Below are positions 20,423 to 29,284 of a DNA stretch of 64,000 bases, piece by piece. A program made the position numbers and the translations under genes. The notes beneath the pieces are model-generated. The model was not told the DNA's origin. It was given only the letters and a program-made list of their open reading frames with translations, and did no database searches. How positions within the stretch are numbered: the stretch's first letter is position 1; each line of letters starts with the position of its first letter. Origin of the DNA: Streptomyces sp. RerS4 (GTDB taxonomy: Bacteria > Actinomycetota > Actinomycetes > Streptomycetales > Streptomycetaceae); NCBI RefSeq assembly GCF_023515955.1, contig NZ_CP097322.1, positions 5,256,501 to 5,320,500 on the forward strand, written 5' to 3'.

Positions 20423-21121
20423 CTACTTCCAGACGAGTTCCTTGTTGTTGTTCAGCGAGTTGTACGGGTCGCCCCAGTACTGGGCGCCGGAGACCTTCGT
20501 CTGGGCGGAGGGGGCGAGGGCCACGGCGCAGCTGGTCTGCGTCCGACCGTTGGTGAAGCCCTTGGGCAGCGACTCGTTCGGGCACTTCTCGAACTTGCCG
20601 ATGATCGAGACGCCCTGCGCCTCGGAGCCGTCCCCGAGCAGGCCCTTGATGTGGCCCACGGTGGAGTACGACAGGTCCGTCGTGCCGGTGTTCTTGATCG
20701 AGTAACGGATGTAGTAGGGGATCATCCCCTTGACCTTGTCGCCGAGCTTGAGCACGTCCAGGTCGGCCGGGTTGCCCTGCTCGATCGCGGTGACGGTGAG
20801 GGCGATCTGGCCGCCCTTGTTGCTGCCGTAGCTGAAGGGGACCGTCGCGCTCTCGCCGATCTTGAAGACCTGGCCCGGCTTCGCGACGCCGCCCGCGCCG
20901 GCGGCCGGCGCGCTCGCGTCCGTACTGGGGGCAGCGGAGGGGGCGGACGTGGCGGACGGGGCGGAGGATGCGGCGGAGGACGGGGCGGCCGTCGCCGGGG
21001 CGGACGGCCGGTCCGAGATCAGCTCTTCGTTGCCGTCCTTGCAGCCCGTCAGGACGAGGGTGCCGGCGACGGCCAGGCCGATCGTGCCCAGAGTGGTTTT
21101 GCGCATGGTGAAGGTGCTCAC
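20423..21121 (-). CDS. Putative secreted lipoprotein of unknown function
   Basis: 232 residues. The signal peptide ends in a lipobox LVLTGC with the lipidated Cys near residue 27. A 50-residue Ala/Ser/Pro-rich linker (about 38-85) follows, then a beta-rich domain with FKIGESATVPFSYG and IRYSIKNTG, resembling DUF4352-type extracellular immunoglobulin-like domains. GTG 21121 has a G-rich upstream run at nine bases; ATG 21106 is an internal alternative with no SD. TGTGATCAC (21174-21182) lies about 50 bases upstream and resembles the palindrome before the flavin monooxygenase. Function is unknown; it is exported and membrane-anchored. Confidence 0.8.
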   Translation of the reverse strand: MSTFTMRKTTLGTIGLAVAGTLVLTGCKDGNEELISDRPSAPATAAPSSAASSAPSATSAPSAAPSTDASAPAAGAGGVAKPGQVFKIGESATVPFSYGSNKGGQIALTVTAIEQGNPADLDVLKLGDKVKGMIPYYIRYSIKNTGTTDLSYSTVGHIKGLLGDGSEAQGVSIIGKFEKCPNESLPKGFTNGRTQTSCAVALAPSAQTKVSGAQYWGDPYNSLNNNKELVWK

Positions 21122-21294
21122 TTTTCTTGTCCCCCATGGTGGTGGTGCGTTCCACGGCGTCGTCTGCGACGTGTGTGATCACCTTGATAAAGCACGGATA
21201 AGCGCTTCGGTCGTCCTGAGGACCTCTTACGGGCGACCGGCGACGGTTTCGTGACATGCCCAAGACATCCGATGCGCGGCCGATACCGCCTGAC

Positions 21295-21332
21295 GTGCTC
21301 AATCGGGGCGCTCATTCGCGGGTGCTCAATCG
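21295..21332. repeat. Three short tandem repeats at the lhr 3' end
   Basis: GTGCTCAATCG (21295-21305), GCGCTCATTCG (21308-21318) and GTGCTCAATCG (21322-21332) recur with a 13-14 base period. The third copy contains the lhr stop codon, so the gene end appears to have been tandemly duplicated downstream. Confidence 0.75.
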
Positions 21333-24300
21333 CGCAGCCGCAGCCCTCTCGGGGTGGCGTGGAAGCCGGCCGTCTCCAGGGCGGAGCCGAAAGGCGAGGT
21401 CAGGGCCGCCGCCGCGTTGATCCGCTCCACCGTCAGCGTCGGCAGCGCGCCCGTACGCGAGGCCGTCACCAGCGCCGCCGTGGCCGCCGCGAGACGTGGA
21501 TCGCCCGGCTCCGGCCACGCCAGCAGGGTCTTGCCGCCGCGCTCCAGGTACAGGGTCAGCTCCCCGTCGACGAGGACCACCAGCGAGCCCGCCTTGCGGC
21601 CCGGCTTGTGCGTGGCCCCGGCGGGAGGCTCCGGCCAGGGCAGGGCCGCCCCGTACGCGTTCGCCGGATCGGCCGCCGCCAGGACCACCGCCGCCAGCGG
21701 GGGAGGGGTCCGCTCGGCGGCCCGGAGCCGGTCCACCGCCCCGTCCATGGCGAACTGGGCCGCGCCCAGCCCCTCCACCACATAGCCGCGCCGGGCCTGC
21801 CCGCTGTCCTCGAACGCCGACAGGATCCGGTAGACCGCGCTGAAACCGCCCTCGACGCCCTCCGCCGCGACGGCGCCCCGCGTGACCACGCCGTGGCGGT
21901 CCAGGAGCGTACGGGCCAGGGCGTGGGCGCGGTGCGTCGGATCGGGGGCGGGCGCCGGCAGCAGCGACCAGCGGCCGGAGACCGTGGGCGGGCCGCTGCG
22001 GGTCACCGTCGCCCCCAGGGTGCCGTACCGGCCGCGCGGCACCGTACGCCGGGCCCGGTGGGCGGTCGCGCCGGCCGTGCGGCCCGAGCCCAGCAGGGAA
22101 CGCAGCGGGGCCAGGCTGTCGTTCGTCAGCCGGCCGGACCAGGCGAGGTCCCACAGGGCCGTGGACAGGGCCAGGTCCGAGGCCTCCGGGTGGCGGGCCC
22201 GCACGGCGTCGGTGAGCTGGCGGAAGAACAGCCCGTACCCCCCGGAGAGGGCGTCGAGGACCGCCCGGTGCAGCTCGGACAGCTCCAGCGGGTGCGGCTC
22301 GGGCAGCAGCAGGGGGGCCGCCTCCGCCAGGTAGAGGGAGATCCAGCCGTCCTTGCCCGGCAGGGCCCCCGCGCCCGCCCACACCACCTCCCCGCTGGTG
22401 GTCAGCTCGTCCAGCAGGCCCGGGGCGTAGCCCGCCACGCGCGACGGCAGCACCAGCCGCTCCAGCGCCGACGCCGGCACCGGGGCGCCCTGGAGCTGCT
22501 CCACCGCGCGGGCCAGGCCGTCGATCCCGCGCAGGCCCCCGCCCAGGTGCTGCCACTGCGGCAGGAAGGTGGCCAACGAGGCCGGCGGGACCGGCTCCAG
22601 CTCCTGGCGCAGCGCGGCCAGCGACCGGCGGCGCAGCCTGCGCAGCACCGCCGCGTCACACCACTCCTGGCCGATGCCCGCCGGATGGAACTCGCCCTGC
22701 ACCACCCGGCCCGCCGCCGCGAGTCGGTGCAGCGCGCCCTCCGTCACCGCCGCGCCGAGGCCGAAGCGGGCGGCCACGGCGGCGGTGGTGAACGGTCCGT
22801 GCGTACGGGCGTACCGGGCCAGGAGGTCGCCCAGCGGGTCCTTCACCGGCTCGGTGAACGCCTCCGGCACCCCGACCGGCAGCGCCGTGCCCAGCGCGTC
22901 CCGCAGCCGGCCCGCGTCCTCCACCGCGGCCCAGTGGTCCGCCCCGCCGATCCGGACCCGGATGGCCCGCCGCGCCGCGCCCAGGGACGCGGCCCAGTCC
23001 GGCTCCGCGCCCCGCGCGGCGAGCTCCGCCTCCGTGAGCGGGCCCAGCAGGCGCAGCAGGTCCGCCACCGACTCGGCGTCCTTGGCGCGCCGGTCATCGG
23101 TGAGCCACTGGAGCTCCCGCTCCAACTCCTCCAGTACCTCGGCGTCGAGCAGTTCGCGCAGCTCCGCCTGGCCGAGCAGCTCGGCGAGCAGCCGGGAGTC
23201 CAGCGACAGCGCCGCCGCCCTGCGCTCGGCGAGCGGGGAGTCCCCCTCGTAGAGGAACTGGGCGACGTAACCGAACAGGAGGGAACGGGCGAAGGGGGAG
23301 GGCTCCGGGGTGGTGACCTCGACCAGGCGCACCCGGCGGGCCTCGACGTCGCCCATCAGCTCCGTGAGCCCCGGTACGTCGAACACGTCCTGGAGGCACT
23401 CCCGTACGGCCTCCAGCACGATCGGGAACGAGCCGAACTCGGAAGCCACCTGGAGCAGTTGCGCGGCACGCTGGCGCTGCTGCCACAGCGGTGTGCGCTT
23501 GCCGGGGTTGCGGCGCGGCAGCAGCAGCGCGCGGGCGGCGCACTCGCGGAAGCGGGAGGCGAACAGGGCCGAGCCGCCGACCTGGTCGGTGACGATCCCG
23601 GCGACCTCGCCCTGGTCGAAGGTGACGTCGGCGGCGCCCAGCGGGGCCTGTCCGTCGTCGAACTCGAAGGATCGCGCGGCCACCTGCGCCGGGTCGTGGT
23701 CGAGGAGGTCCATGCCGAGCAGGTCCGCGTCCGGCAGGCGCAGCACGATGCCGTCATCGGCGTGCATGACCTGGGCGTCCATCCCGTACCGCTCGGCGAG
23801 GCGGGCGCCGAGGGCCAGCGCCCACGGGGCGTGCACCTGCGCGCCGAACGGCGAGTGGACCACCACCCGCCAGTCGCCCAGCTCGTCACGGAAGCGCTCC
23901 ACGACGATGGTCCGGTCGTCCGGTACGTGTCCGCAGGCCTCGCGCTGCTCGGCGAGGTACGCGAGCACGTTCTCCGAGGCCCAGGCGTCCAGGCCCGCCG
24001 CCAGGAGGCGCAGCCGGGCGTCCTCGGCGCTCAGACCGCCCAGCTCGCGCAGGAACGCGCCGACGGCGCGGCCCAGTTCGAGGGGGCGGCCCAACTGGTC
24101 GCCCTTCCAGAACGGCAGCCGGCCCGGCACCCCGGGCGCCGGGGTGACCAGGACCCGGTCGCGGGTGATGTCCTCGATCCGCCACGAGGTGGTGCCGAGG
24201 GTGAACACGTCGCCCACGCGGGACTCGTAGACCATCTCCTCGTCCAGCTCGCCGACCCGGCCGCCGCCCTTCTTCGGGTCGGAGCCCGCGAGGAAGACGC

Positions 24301-25924
24301 CGAAGAGTCCCCGGTCGGGGATGGTGCCGCCGGAGGTGACCGCGAGGCGCTGGGCGCCCGGCCGGCCGGTGATCGTCCCCGCCACCCGGTCCCACACCAC
24401 GCGGGGTCTCAACTCGGCGAACGCGTCCGAGGGATAGCGGCCCGCCAGCATGTCCAGCACCGCCGTGAACGCCGATTCGGGCAGCGCCGCGAACGGGGCG
24501 GCCCGCCGCACCAGGGCCAGCAGGTCGTCCAGCTGCCAGGTGTCCATCGCCGTCATCGCGACGAGCTGCTGGGCCAGCACGTCCAGCGGATTGGAGGGGA
24601 TGCGCAGCGACTCGATCGCCCCCACCCGCATCCGCTCGGTGACCACCGCCGCCTGCACCAGGTCCCCCCGGTACTTCGGGAACACCACCCCCGTGGAGAC
24701 CGCGCCCACCTGGTGCCCGGCGCGACCCACCCGCTGGAGCCCGGAGGCCACCGAGGGCGGCGACTCCACCTGCACCACCAGATCGACGGCGCCCATGTCG
24801 ATGCCCAGCTCCAGGCTCGACGTCGCCACCACGGCCGGCAGCCGGCCCGCCTTCAGATCCTCCTCGACCAGCGCCCGCTGCTCCTTGGACACCGATCCGT
24901 GGTGGGCGCGGGCCAGCAGCGGCGGGGCGCCCTGCGCGCCGCCCGACTGCGCCATGATCTCGGCGGGCGGCGGCGCCCCCTCGCCGAGGACCTCGCCCGT
25001 CGCCCGCTCGTACGCGATCTCGTTGAGCCGGTTGCACAGCCGCTCCGCGAGACGGCGGGAGTTGGCGAACACGATCGTCGAACGGTGCGCCTGGACGAGA
25101 TCCGCGATCCGCTCCTCCACCTGCGGCCAGATCGACGGCCTGTCGCCGCCCTCGCGGCCCTCGGAGGCCGGGGAGCCGCCCAACTCGCCCATGTCCTCCA
25201 CGGGTACGACCACCGACAGGTCGAACTCCTTGGTGGACGGCGGCTGCACGATCTCCACCCGGCCGCGCGGCGCGAGGTAGCGCGCCACCTCCTCGACCGG
25301 CCGGACCGTCGCCGACAGGCCGATCCGGCGGGCGGGACGCGGCAACAACTCGTCCAACCGCTCCAGGGACAACGCCAGATGGGCGCCCCGCTTGGTCCCG
25401 GCGACCGCGTGCACCTCGTCCAGGATCACCGTCTCCACCCCGGCCAGCGCCTCCCGGGCCGACGAGGTCAGCATCAGGAACAGCGACTCCGGCGTGGTGA
25501 TCAGGATGTCCGGCGGTCGCGTCGACAGCGCGCGGCGCTCGGCGGGCGGGGTGTCCCCCGAACGGATCCCCACGCGGACATCGGGCTCGGGCAGACCGAG
25601 CCGCGCCGACTCCTGCCGGATCCCCGTCAGGGGACTGCGCAGGTTGCGCTCCACGTCGACCGCGAGCGCCTTCAGTGGCGACACGTACAGCACCCGGCAG
25701 CGCTTCCTCGCCTCGGCGGGCGGCGGGGTCGACGCCAGCCGGTCCAGGGCGGCGAGGAAGGCGGCCAGCGTCTTGCCGGAGCCGGTCGGCGCCACGACCA
25801 GGACGTCCGACCCCTGCCCGATCGCGGCCCAGGCGCCCTCCTGCGCGGCCGTCGGCGCGTCGAAGGCCCCCGAGAACCAGGAGCGGGTCGCGGGAGAGAA
25901 CGAGTCGAGCGCGGAGCGTGCCAT
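21326..25924 (-). CDS. lhr: Lhr-type ATP-dependent helicase (long form)
   Basis: 1532 residues from ATG 25924 (CAGGA at seven bases; GTG 25939 is also in frame). Superfamily 2 helicase motifs: Walker A APTGSGKT near residue 45, DEVH in ILDEVHAV, SATV, STIVFANSRR, SSLELGID and QRVGRAGHQ. The core is followed by winged-helix and Lhr-specific domains, and the C-terminal 650 residues correspond to the extended Lhr C-terminal region. Length matches mycobacterial Lhr (about 1500). The family is a 3'-5' DNA translocase/RNA:DNA helicase in DNA repair. It has its own upstream region, divergent from an AraC gene over 80 bases. Confidence 0.95.
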   Translation of the reverse strand: MARSALDSFSPATRSWFSGAFDAPTAAQEGAWAAIGQGSDVLVVAPTGSGKTLAAFLAALDRLASTPPPAEARKRCRVLYVSPLKALAVDVERNLRSPLTGIRQESARLGLPEPDVRVGIRSGDTPPAERRALSTRPPDILITTPESLFLMLTSSAREALAGVETVILDEVHAVAGTKRGAHLALSLERLDELLPRPARRIGLSATVRPVEEVARYLAPRGRVEIVQPPSTKEFDLSVVVPVEDMGELGGSPASEGREGGDRPSIWPQVEERIADLVQAHRSTIVFANSRRLAERLCNRLNEIAYERATGEVLGEGAPPPAEIMAQSGGAQGAPPLLARAHHGSVSKEQRALVEEDLKAGRLPAVVATSSLELGIDMGAVDLVVQVESPPSVASGLQRVGRAGHQVGAVSTGVVFPKYRGDLVQAAVVTERMRVGAIESLRIPSNPLDVLAQQLVAMTAMDTWQLDDLLALVRRAAPFAALPESAFTAVLDMLAGRYPSDAFAELRPRVVWDRVAGTITGRPGAQRLAVTSGGTIPDRGLFGVFLAGSDPKKGGGRVGELDEEMVYESRVGDVFTLGTTSWRIEDITRDRVLVTPAPGVPGRLPFWKGDQLGRPLELGRAVGAFLRELGGLSAEDARLRLLAAGLDAWASENVLAYLAEQREACGHVPDDRTIVVERFRDELGDWRVVVHSPFGAQVHAPWALALGARLAERYGMDAQVMHADDGIVLRLPDADLLGMDLLDHDPAQVAARSFEFDDGQAPLGAADVTFDQGEVAGIVTDQVGGSALFASRFRECAARALLLPRRNPGKRTPLWQQRQRAAQLLQVASEFGSFPIVLEAVRECLQDVFDVPGLTELMGDVEARRVRLVEVTTPEPSPFARSLLFGYVAQFLYEGDSPLAERRAAALSLDSRLLAELLGQAELRELLDAEVLEELERELQWLTDDRRAKDAESVADLLRLLGPLTEAELAARGAEPDWAASLGAARRAIRVRIGGADHWAAVEDAGRLRDALGTALPVGVPEAFTEPVKDPLGDLLARYARTHGPFTTAAVAARFGLGAAVTEGALHRLAAAGRVVQGEFHPAGIGQEWCDAAVLRRLRRRSLAALRQELEPVPPASLATFLPQWQHLGGGLRGIDGLARAVEQLQGAPVPASALERLVLPSRVAGYAPGLLDELTTSGEVVWAGAGALPGKDGWISLYLAEAAPLLLPEPHPLELSELHRAVLDALSGGYGLFFRQLTDAVRARHPEASDLALSTALWDLAWSGRLTNDSLAPLRSLLGSGRTAGATAHRARRTVPRGRYGTLGATVTRSGPPTVSGRWSLLPAPAPDPTHRAHALARTLLDRHGVVTRGAVAAEGVEGGFSAVYRILSAFEDSGQARRGYVVEGLGAAQFAMDGAVDRLRAAERTPPPLAAVVLAAADPANAYGAALPWPEPPAGATHKPGRKAGSLVVLVDGELTLYLERGGKTLLAWPEPGDPRLAAATAALVTASRTGALPTLTVERINAAAALTSPFGSALETAGFHATPRGLRLRD

Positions 25925-26004
25925 CCCCCCATCCTGCACCCGCCCACCGACAACGCCCCGGACCTGGGGAAACGCCCTCGCCGGCCGGGGCGCAGAATGG
26001 GGTC

Positions 26005-26844
26005 ATGGGGAGCGCCGAGGGGAACGGGGAATGGGCACGGCACTGGCGGTACGCCCAGCTGCCGGGCCTCGACCTGCTGCGCGCCCACTACGTACGCCAC
26101 ACCTTCCCGCGCCACGCCCACGACGGGTACGTCATCGCGGCCGTCACCGGCGGCGTCGAGGAGATCGGGCTGCCCGGCGGAGCCGTGCGGGCCGGCCCCG
26201 GCAGCGTCGTCCTGATCAACCCGGAGGTCCCCCACTCGGCCCGCGCCGGCGTGCCCGAGGGCTGGGCCTACGCCACCCTCTACCCCTCCCGCGCCCTGAT
26301 CACCGAGGTCGCCGCCGAGCTGGGCACGCTGCGCGGCACCCCGGGCTTCACCGCCGACATGGTCGCCGACGCGCGGGCCGCGCGGGCGATCGCCGAGGTG
26401 CACCGGGCCGCCGAGGCGGGCAACGCGCTGGCCGCCGACACCCTGCTACGGGGCGTGGTGGCGCGGATGCTCGGCCGGCACGCGGGACCGCTGCCCGCCC
26501 GTACGGTCCGGGGCGCGGGCACCGCCGACGCCGAACGGGCGCGGGCGGTGCTGGAGGGGCGGATGGCGCAGCCGCCCTCGCTGGAGCAGCTCGCGGCGGA
26601 GCTGGGCACGAGCCCCTTCGCCCTGCTGCGGGCCTTCCGGGCGCGCTACGGGATGCCGCCCCACACCTGGCTCACCGACGCCCGGGTCCGGCGGGCGCGC
26701 AGGCTCCTCGACGCGGGCACGGCCCCGGCGGAGGCGGCCGTCGCCGTCGGCTTCACGGACCAGCCGCACCTGAACCGGCACTTCACCCGCATCGTGGGCG
26801 TCCCGCCGGGCGCCTACCGCCGGGAACGGGCCACCGAAGGCTGA
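26005..26844 (+). CDS. AraC-family transcriptional regulator
   Basis: 279 residues. The N-terminal cupin-like arabinose-binding domain includes HTFPRHAHDGYVIA and VVLINPEVPHS. The C-terminal double helix-turn-helix includes LEQLAAELGTSPFALLRAFRARYG and ALAV-type second helix AAVAVGFTDQPHLNRHF. It is transcribed just before azlCD, 113 nt away on the same strand, and is divergent from lhr. This AraC-azlCD pairing is common, so it may control the exporter in response to a small ligand; that is inference. ATG 26005 lies close to the lhr start region, leaving about 80 bases for both promoters. Confidence 0.9.
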   Translation: MGSAEGNGEWARHWRYAQLPGLDLLRAHYVRHTFPRHAHDGYVIAAVTGGVEEIGLPGGAVRAGPGSVVLINPEVPHSARAGVPEGWAYATLYPSRALITEVAAELGTLRGTPGFTADMVADARAARAIAEVHRAAEAGNALAADTLLRGVVARMLGRHAGPLPARTVRGAGTADAERARAVLEGRMAQPPSLEQLAAELGTSPFALLRAFRARYGMPPHTWLTDARVRRARRLLDAGTAPAEAAVAVGFTDQPHLNRHFTRIVGVPPGAYRRERATEG

Positions 26845-26957
26845 GCCGGGGCGGGGCTGCCCCTCGGGCTCCGCGCGCCGGTGCGCGCGCCCCGGCGTGC
26901 AGGAACGTGCAAGAACGTACAAGACCCCGACCCACCGGCCCCCGTACGTTCGGCCGC

Positions 26958-27674
26958 GTGGGAGAACAACGGATCGTGACACAGGAGACCCCCGTCGGGG
27001 TCGACGCCGGTCGGCCGCGCGCCGCCGTCATACGGGACGCGCTCGGCGTGGGGGTGGCCGTCGGACTGTCGGGCTTCGCGTTCGGCGTGACCGCCGCCGG
27101 AGCCGGCATCAGCACCCTGCAGGCCTGCGCGCTGAGCCTGCTGGTCTTCACCGGAGCCTCGCAGTTCGCGCTGGTCGGAGCCCTCGCGGCGGGCGGCAAC
27201 CCCTTCACCGCCGCCGCCGGCGCCTTCTTCCTCGGCACCCGCAACGCCTTCTACGGACTGCGGCTGTCCCAGCTGCTGGCGCTGCCCCGCGCGGCGAAGC
27301 CCTTCGCCGCGCACTGGGTGATCGACGAGACCACCGCCGTGGCCCTCGCCCAGGGCGACCGGAAGTCGGCCCGGCTCGGGTTCACCGTCACCGGGCTCTC
27401 CCTCTACGTCCTGTGGAACCTGACCACCCTGCTCGGCGCGCTCGGCGCCGAGGCCATCGGCGACACCAACGCCTGGGGACTGGACGCCGCCGGACCCGCC
27501 GTCTTCCTGGCCCTGCTCGCGCCGATGCTCAAGACCGCCACCGAACGGGCCGTCGCGGCCCTCGCCCTGGTGCTCGGACTGGGCTTCCTGCCGGTGCTGC
27601 CCGCCGGGGTTCCCGTACTGGTCGCCGCGCTCGCCGCGCCGGTCGTGCTGTGGATGAAGGGACGCCGCCCGTGA
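26958..27674 (+). CDS. azlC: AzlC-family branched-chain amino-acid exporter, large subunit
   Basis: 238 residues with about seven membrane segments. Family motifs: GVAVGLSGFAFGVTAAGAG, FTGASQFALVGALAAGG, FFLGTRNAFYGLRLS and VIDETTAVALAQ. With AzlD it forms an exporter of branched-chain amino acids or analogues. GTG 26958 gives the longest plausible product; GTG 26976, preceded by GGGAG at 11 bases, is an alternative. The stop overlaps the azlD GTG by three bases (GTGA), so the two are coupled. Substrate is not readable from sequence. Confidence 0.93.
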   Translation: MGEQRIVTQETPVGVDAGRPRAAVIRDALGVGVAVGLSGFAFGVTAAGAGISTLQACALSLLVFTGASQFALVGALAAGGNPFTAAAGAFFLGTRNAFYGLRLSQLLALPRAAKPFAAHWVIDETTAVALAQGDRKSARLGFTVTGLSLYVLWNLTTLLGALGAEAIGDTNAWGLDAAGPAVFLALLAPMLKTATERAVAALALVLGLGFLPVLPAGVPVLVAALAAPVVLWMKGRRP

Positions 27675-27979
27675 ACGTCTGGATCGCCATCGGGCTCACC
27701 GTCGTCGGCTGCTACGCCGTCAAGCTCGCCGGACTGCTCGTGCCCGCCGCCGCCCTGGAGCGGCCGGTCGTGCGCAGGCTGGCCGCCCTGCTGCCCGTCG
27801 CGCTGCTCGCGGCGCTCACCGCCCAGCAGACGTTCAGCACCGGCAGCGCGCTCGTCCTCGACGCCCGCGCCGCCGGGCTCGCCGCCGCCGGGGTCGCCCT
27901 GCTGCTGCGGGCCCCGTTCCTCGTCGTCGTCGCGGCGGCCGTCGTGGTCACGGCGGGCGTGCGGGCGCTGGGGGGCTAG
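27671..27979 (+). CDS. azlD: AzlD-family small exporter subunit
   Basis: 102 residues and four hydrophobic segments, starting WIAIGLTVVGCYAVKLAGLL. Size and position directly after azlC fit AzlD, the obligate small partner. GTG 27671 overlaps the azlC stop. The gene ends at TAG 27977-27979, which shares the palindrome CTAG with the stop of the convergent gene, so the two genes overlap by four bases. Confidence 0.92.
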   Translation: MNVWIAIGLTVVGCYAVKLAGLLVPAAALERPVVRRLAALLPVALLAALTAQQTFSTGSALVLDARAAGLAAAGVALLLRAPFLVVVAAAVVVTAGVRALGG

Positions 27980-28917
27980 GTCGTCTCTTGGGAGGCCTTC
28001 GCCGGGCCGAGGGGGCGACCGTACGACCGGAGTGTCAGCAGGGCCTCCAGGGTGGCGATCGGGCGGCGCTCCAGGGAGCTGCCCGGGGCCCAGGCCCGGC
28101 GGCGTACCGGCCAGCCGCCGTCCGGCCGCTGCTCCGCCACGAGGAAGTCCAGCGAGCGCCGCATCTCCTCGTCGGTGAACCAGCCCCGGGCCAGCGACTC
28201 CGGACGGCGGGCGTAGTCGTGCGGGAAGAGCAGCTCGCCGGGGGCGTAGCCGGGGGAGGGCGGGTACTCCTCGCCGCGGGCCGGGTCCAGCACCGCCAGG
28301 CGCCGCTCGCGCACGAGCCGGCCCAGCCGGTCCGCGGCCGCCGTCGCGCGGGCCCGGTCGGGTACGCCGTCGAGGAACGCGACCGCGCTCTGGACCTCGT
28401 ACGGGTGCGCGTGGCGCAGCGTCTCGACGCGCTCCCAGCAGAAGTCCGTCGCCCGGAACAGCCACGCGTGCCAGATCCGGTTGCGGTGCAGGACGCCCAC
28501 GACCGGGCCCGTCGTCAGCAGCTCGCCCGGCGGGTCGTCGCGCACCGGGTGGTACGGGGCCGCCGGGTAGGCGCGCGGGGCGGGCACGACCAGGGGCAGC
28601 GCCCCGTCGGAGGTCGAGACGAGGGTCAGGTGGTGGCACAGCCGCTCGACGCGCCGGCCCGCGCAGCGGCCGAGGCCGTCGAGGATCCGCAGGGCGTGCG
28701 CCGTGTGCAGGGGCTGGCTCAGGGGGCCGCGCAGGTCCGGGTCGAGCGCGTGCCCGTAGCCGCCGTCGCCCCCCAGGTACGCGCCGAGGGCCGCGTCGAC
28801 CGGGTCGGCGTCACCGCCGAGGAAGTGGAACGCGAACCGGCGCTGCTCCAGCACGCGGGCCGTGAGCCAGATGAACTGCTCGGCGCGGGCCAGCGGGGAG
28901 GCTTCGTCTCCAGGCAT
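27976..28917 (-). CDS. Hypothetical protein with terpenoid-cyclase/prenyltransferase-like toroid repeats
   Basis: 313 residues. Repeats of the alpha/alpha-toroid type are visible: GAYLGGDGGYGHALDPDLRGP near residue 45, and LDFLVAEQRPDGGWPV with W near 265. These resemble the QW-like blocks of squalene cyclase and protein prenyltransferase folds, but the DXDD catalytic motif of cyclases is not evident. No signal peptide. It is divergent from the DUF3046 gene upstream of recA; the gene is commonly found here in streptomycetes as far as I recall. Function unknown; possibly a binding or inactive cyclase-fold protein. Confidence 0.8.
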   Translation of the reverse strand: MPGDEASPLARAEQFIWLTARVLEQRRFAFHFLGGDADPVDAALGAYLGGDGGYGHALDPDLRGPLSQPLHTAHALRILDGLGRCAGRRVERLCHHLTLVSTSDGALPLVVPAPRAYPAAPYHPVRDDPPGELLTTGPVVGVLHRNRIWHAWLFRATDFCWERVETLRHAHPYEVQSAVAFLDGVPDRARATAAADRLGRLVRERRLAVLDPARGEEYPPSPGYAPGELLFPHDYARRPESLARGWFTDEEMRRSLDFLVAEQRPDGGWPVRRRAWAPGSSLERRPIATLEALLTLRSYGRPLGPAKASQETT

Positions 28918-28998
28918 GCCAGAAACCGTAGGACGCCGGACGCGGGCCGGGAGGGGCGAACGGGACCGGTGCACTCTCCGGAGCGGGATACTGGGGGC

Positions 28999-29193
28999 AT
29001 GCGGTTGACGATTTTCTGGGAGCGGATGGCGGAGCACTTCGGTGCCTCCTACGCCGACTCCTTCGCCCGGGACCACGTGATGGCCGAACTCGGCGGACTC
29101 ACCGTCCACCAGGCGCTCGAAGCGGGCTGGGAGACCAAGGACGTGTGGCGCGCGGTGTGTTCCGCGATGGACGTGCCCGCCACGCTGCGCTGA
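28999..29193 (+). CDS. DUF3046 family protein
   Basis: 64 residues beginning MRLTIFWERMAEHFG and containing ARDHVMAELGG and ALEAGWETKDVWRAVC. This small conserved actinobacterial family sits near recA in many genomes, including mycobacteria. No catalytic motif is visible. It is too small for most enzymes and is Trp/acidic-rich. The start has GGGGG six bases upstream. Its role is unknown; position suggests no more than a conserved neighbourhood with recA-recX, here separated by about 4 kb. Confidence 0.9.
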   Translation: MRLTIFWERMAEHFGASYADSFARDHVMAELGGLTVHQALEAGWETKDVWRAVCSAMDVPATLR

Positions 29194-29284
29194 ACGGGCC
29201 GCCGCACGGCCGCCGCGCGAGCCGCCGTCGCGTGGAATTCGTCGATTTCGTGGTTCGGGCGGCCGGTGGGACAGACTGGGCGGC

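Noticed and set aside
18651..21302. One minus-strand reading frame running through the lipoprotein, glycosylase and SDR region
   Set aside because: Only the last 256 codons look like a protein (the SDR); the upstream part is out of frame with the real genes there.
21251..26215. Plus-strand open frame of about 1650 codons across lhr
   Set aside because: Arg/Gln/Gly/Ala-rich antisense of a gene whose helicase motifs are clear on the minus strand.
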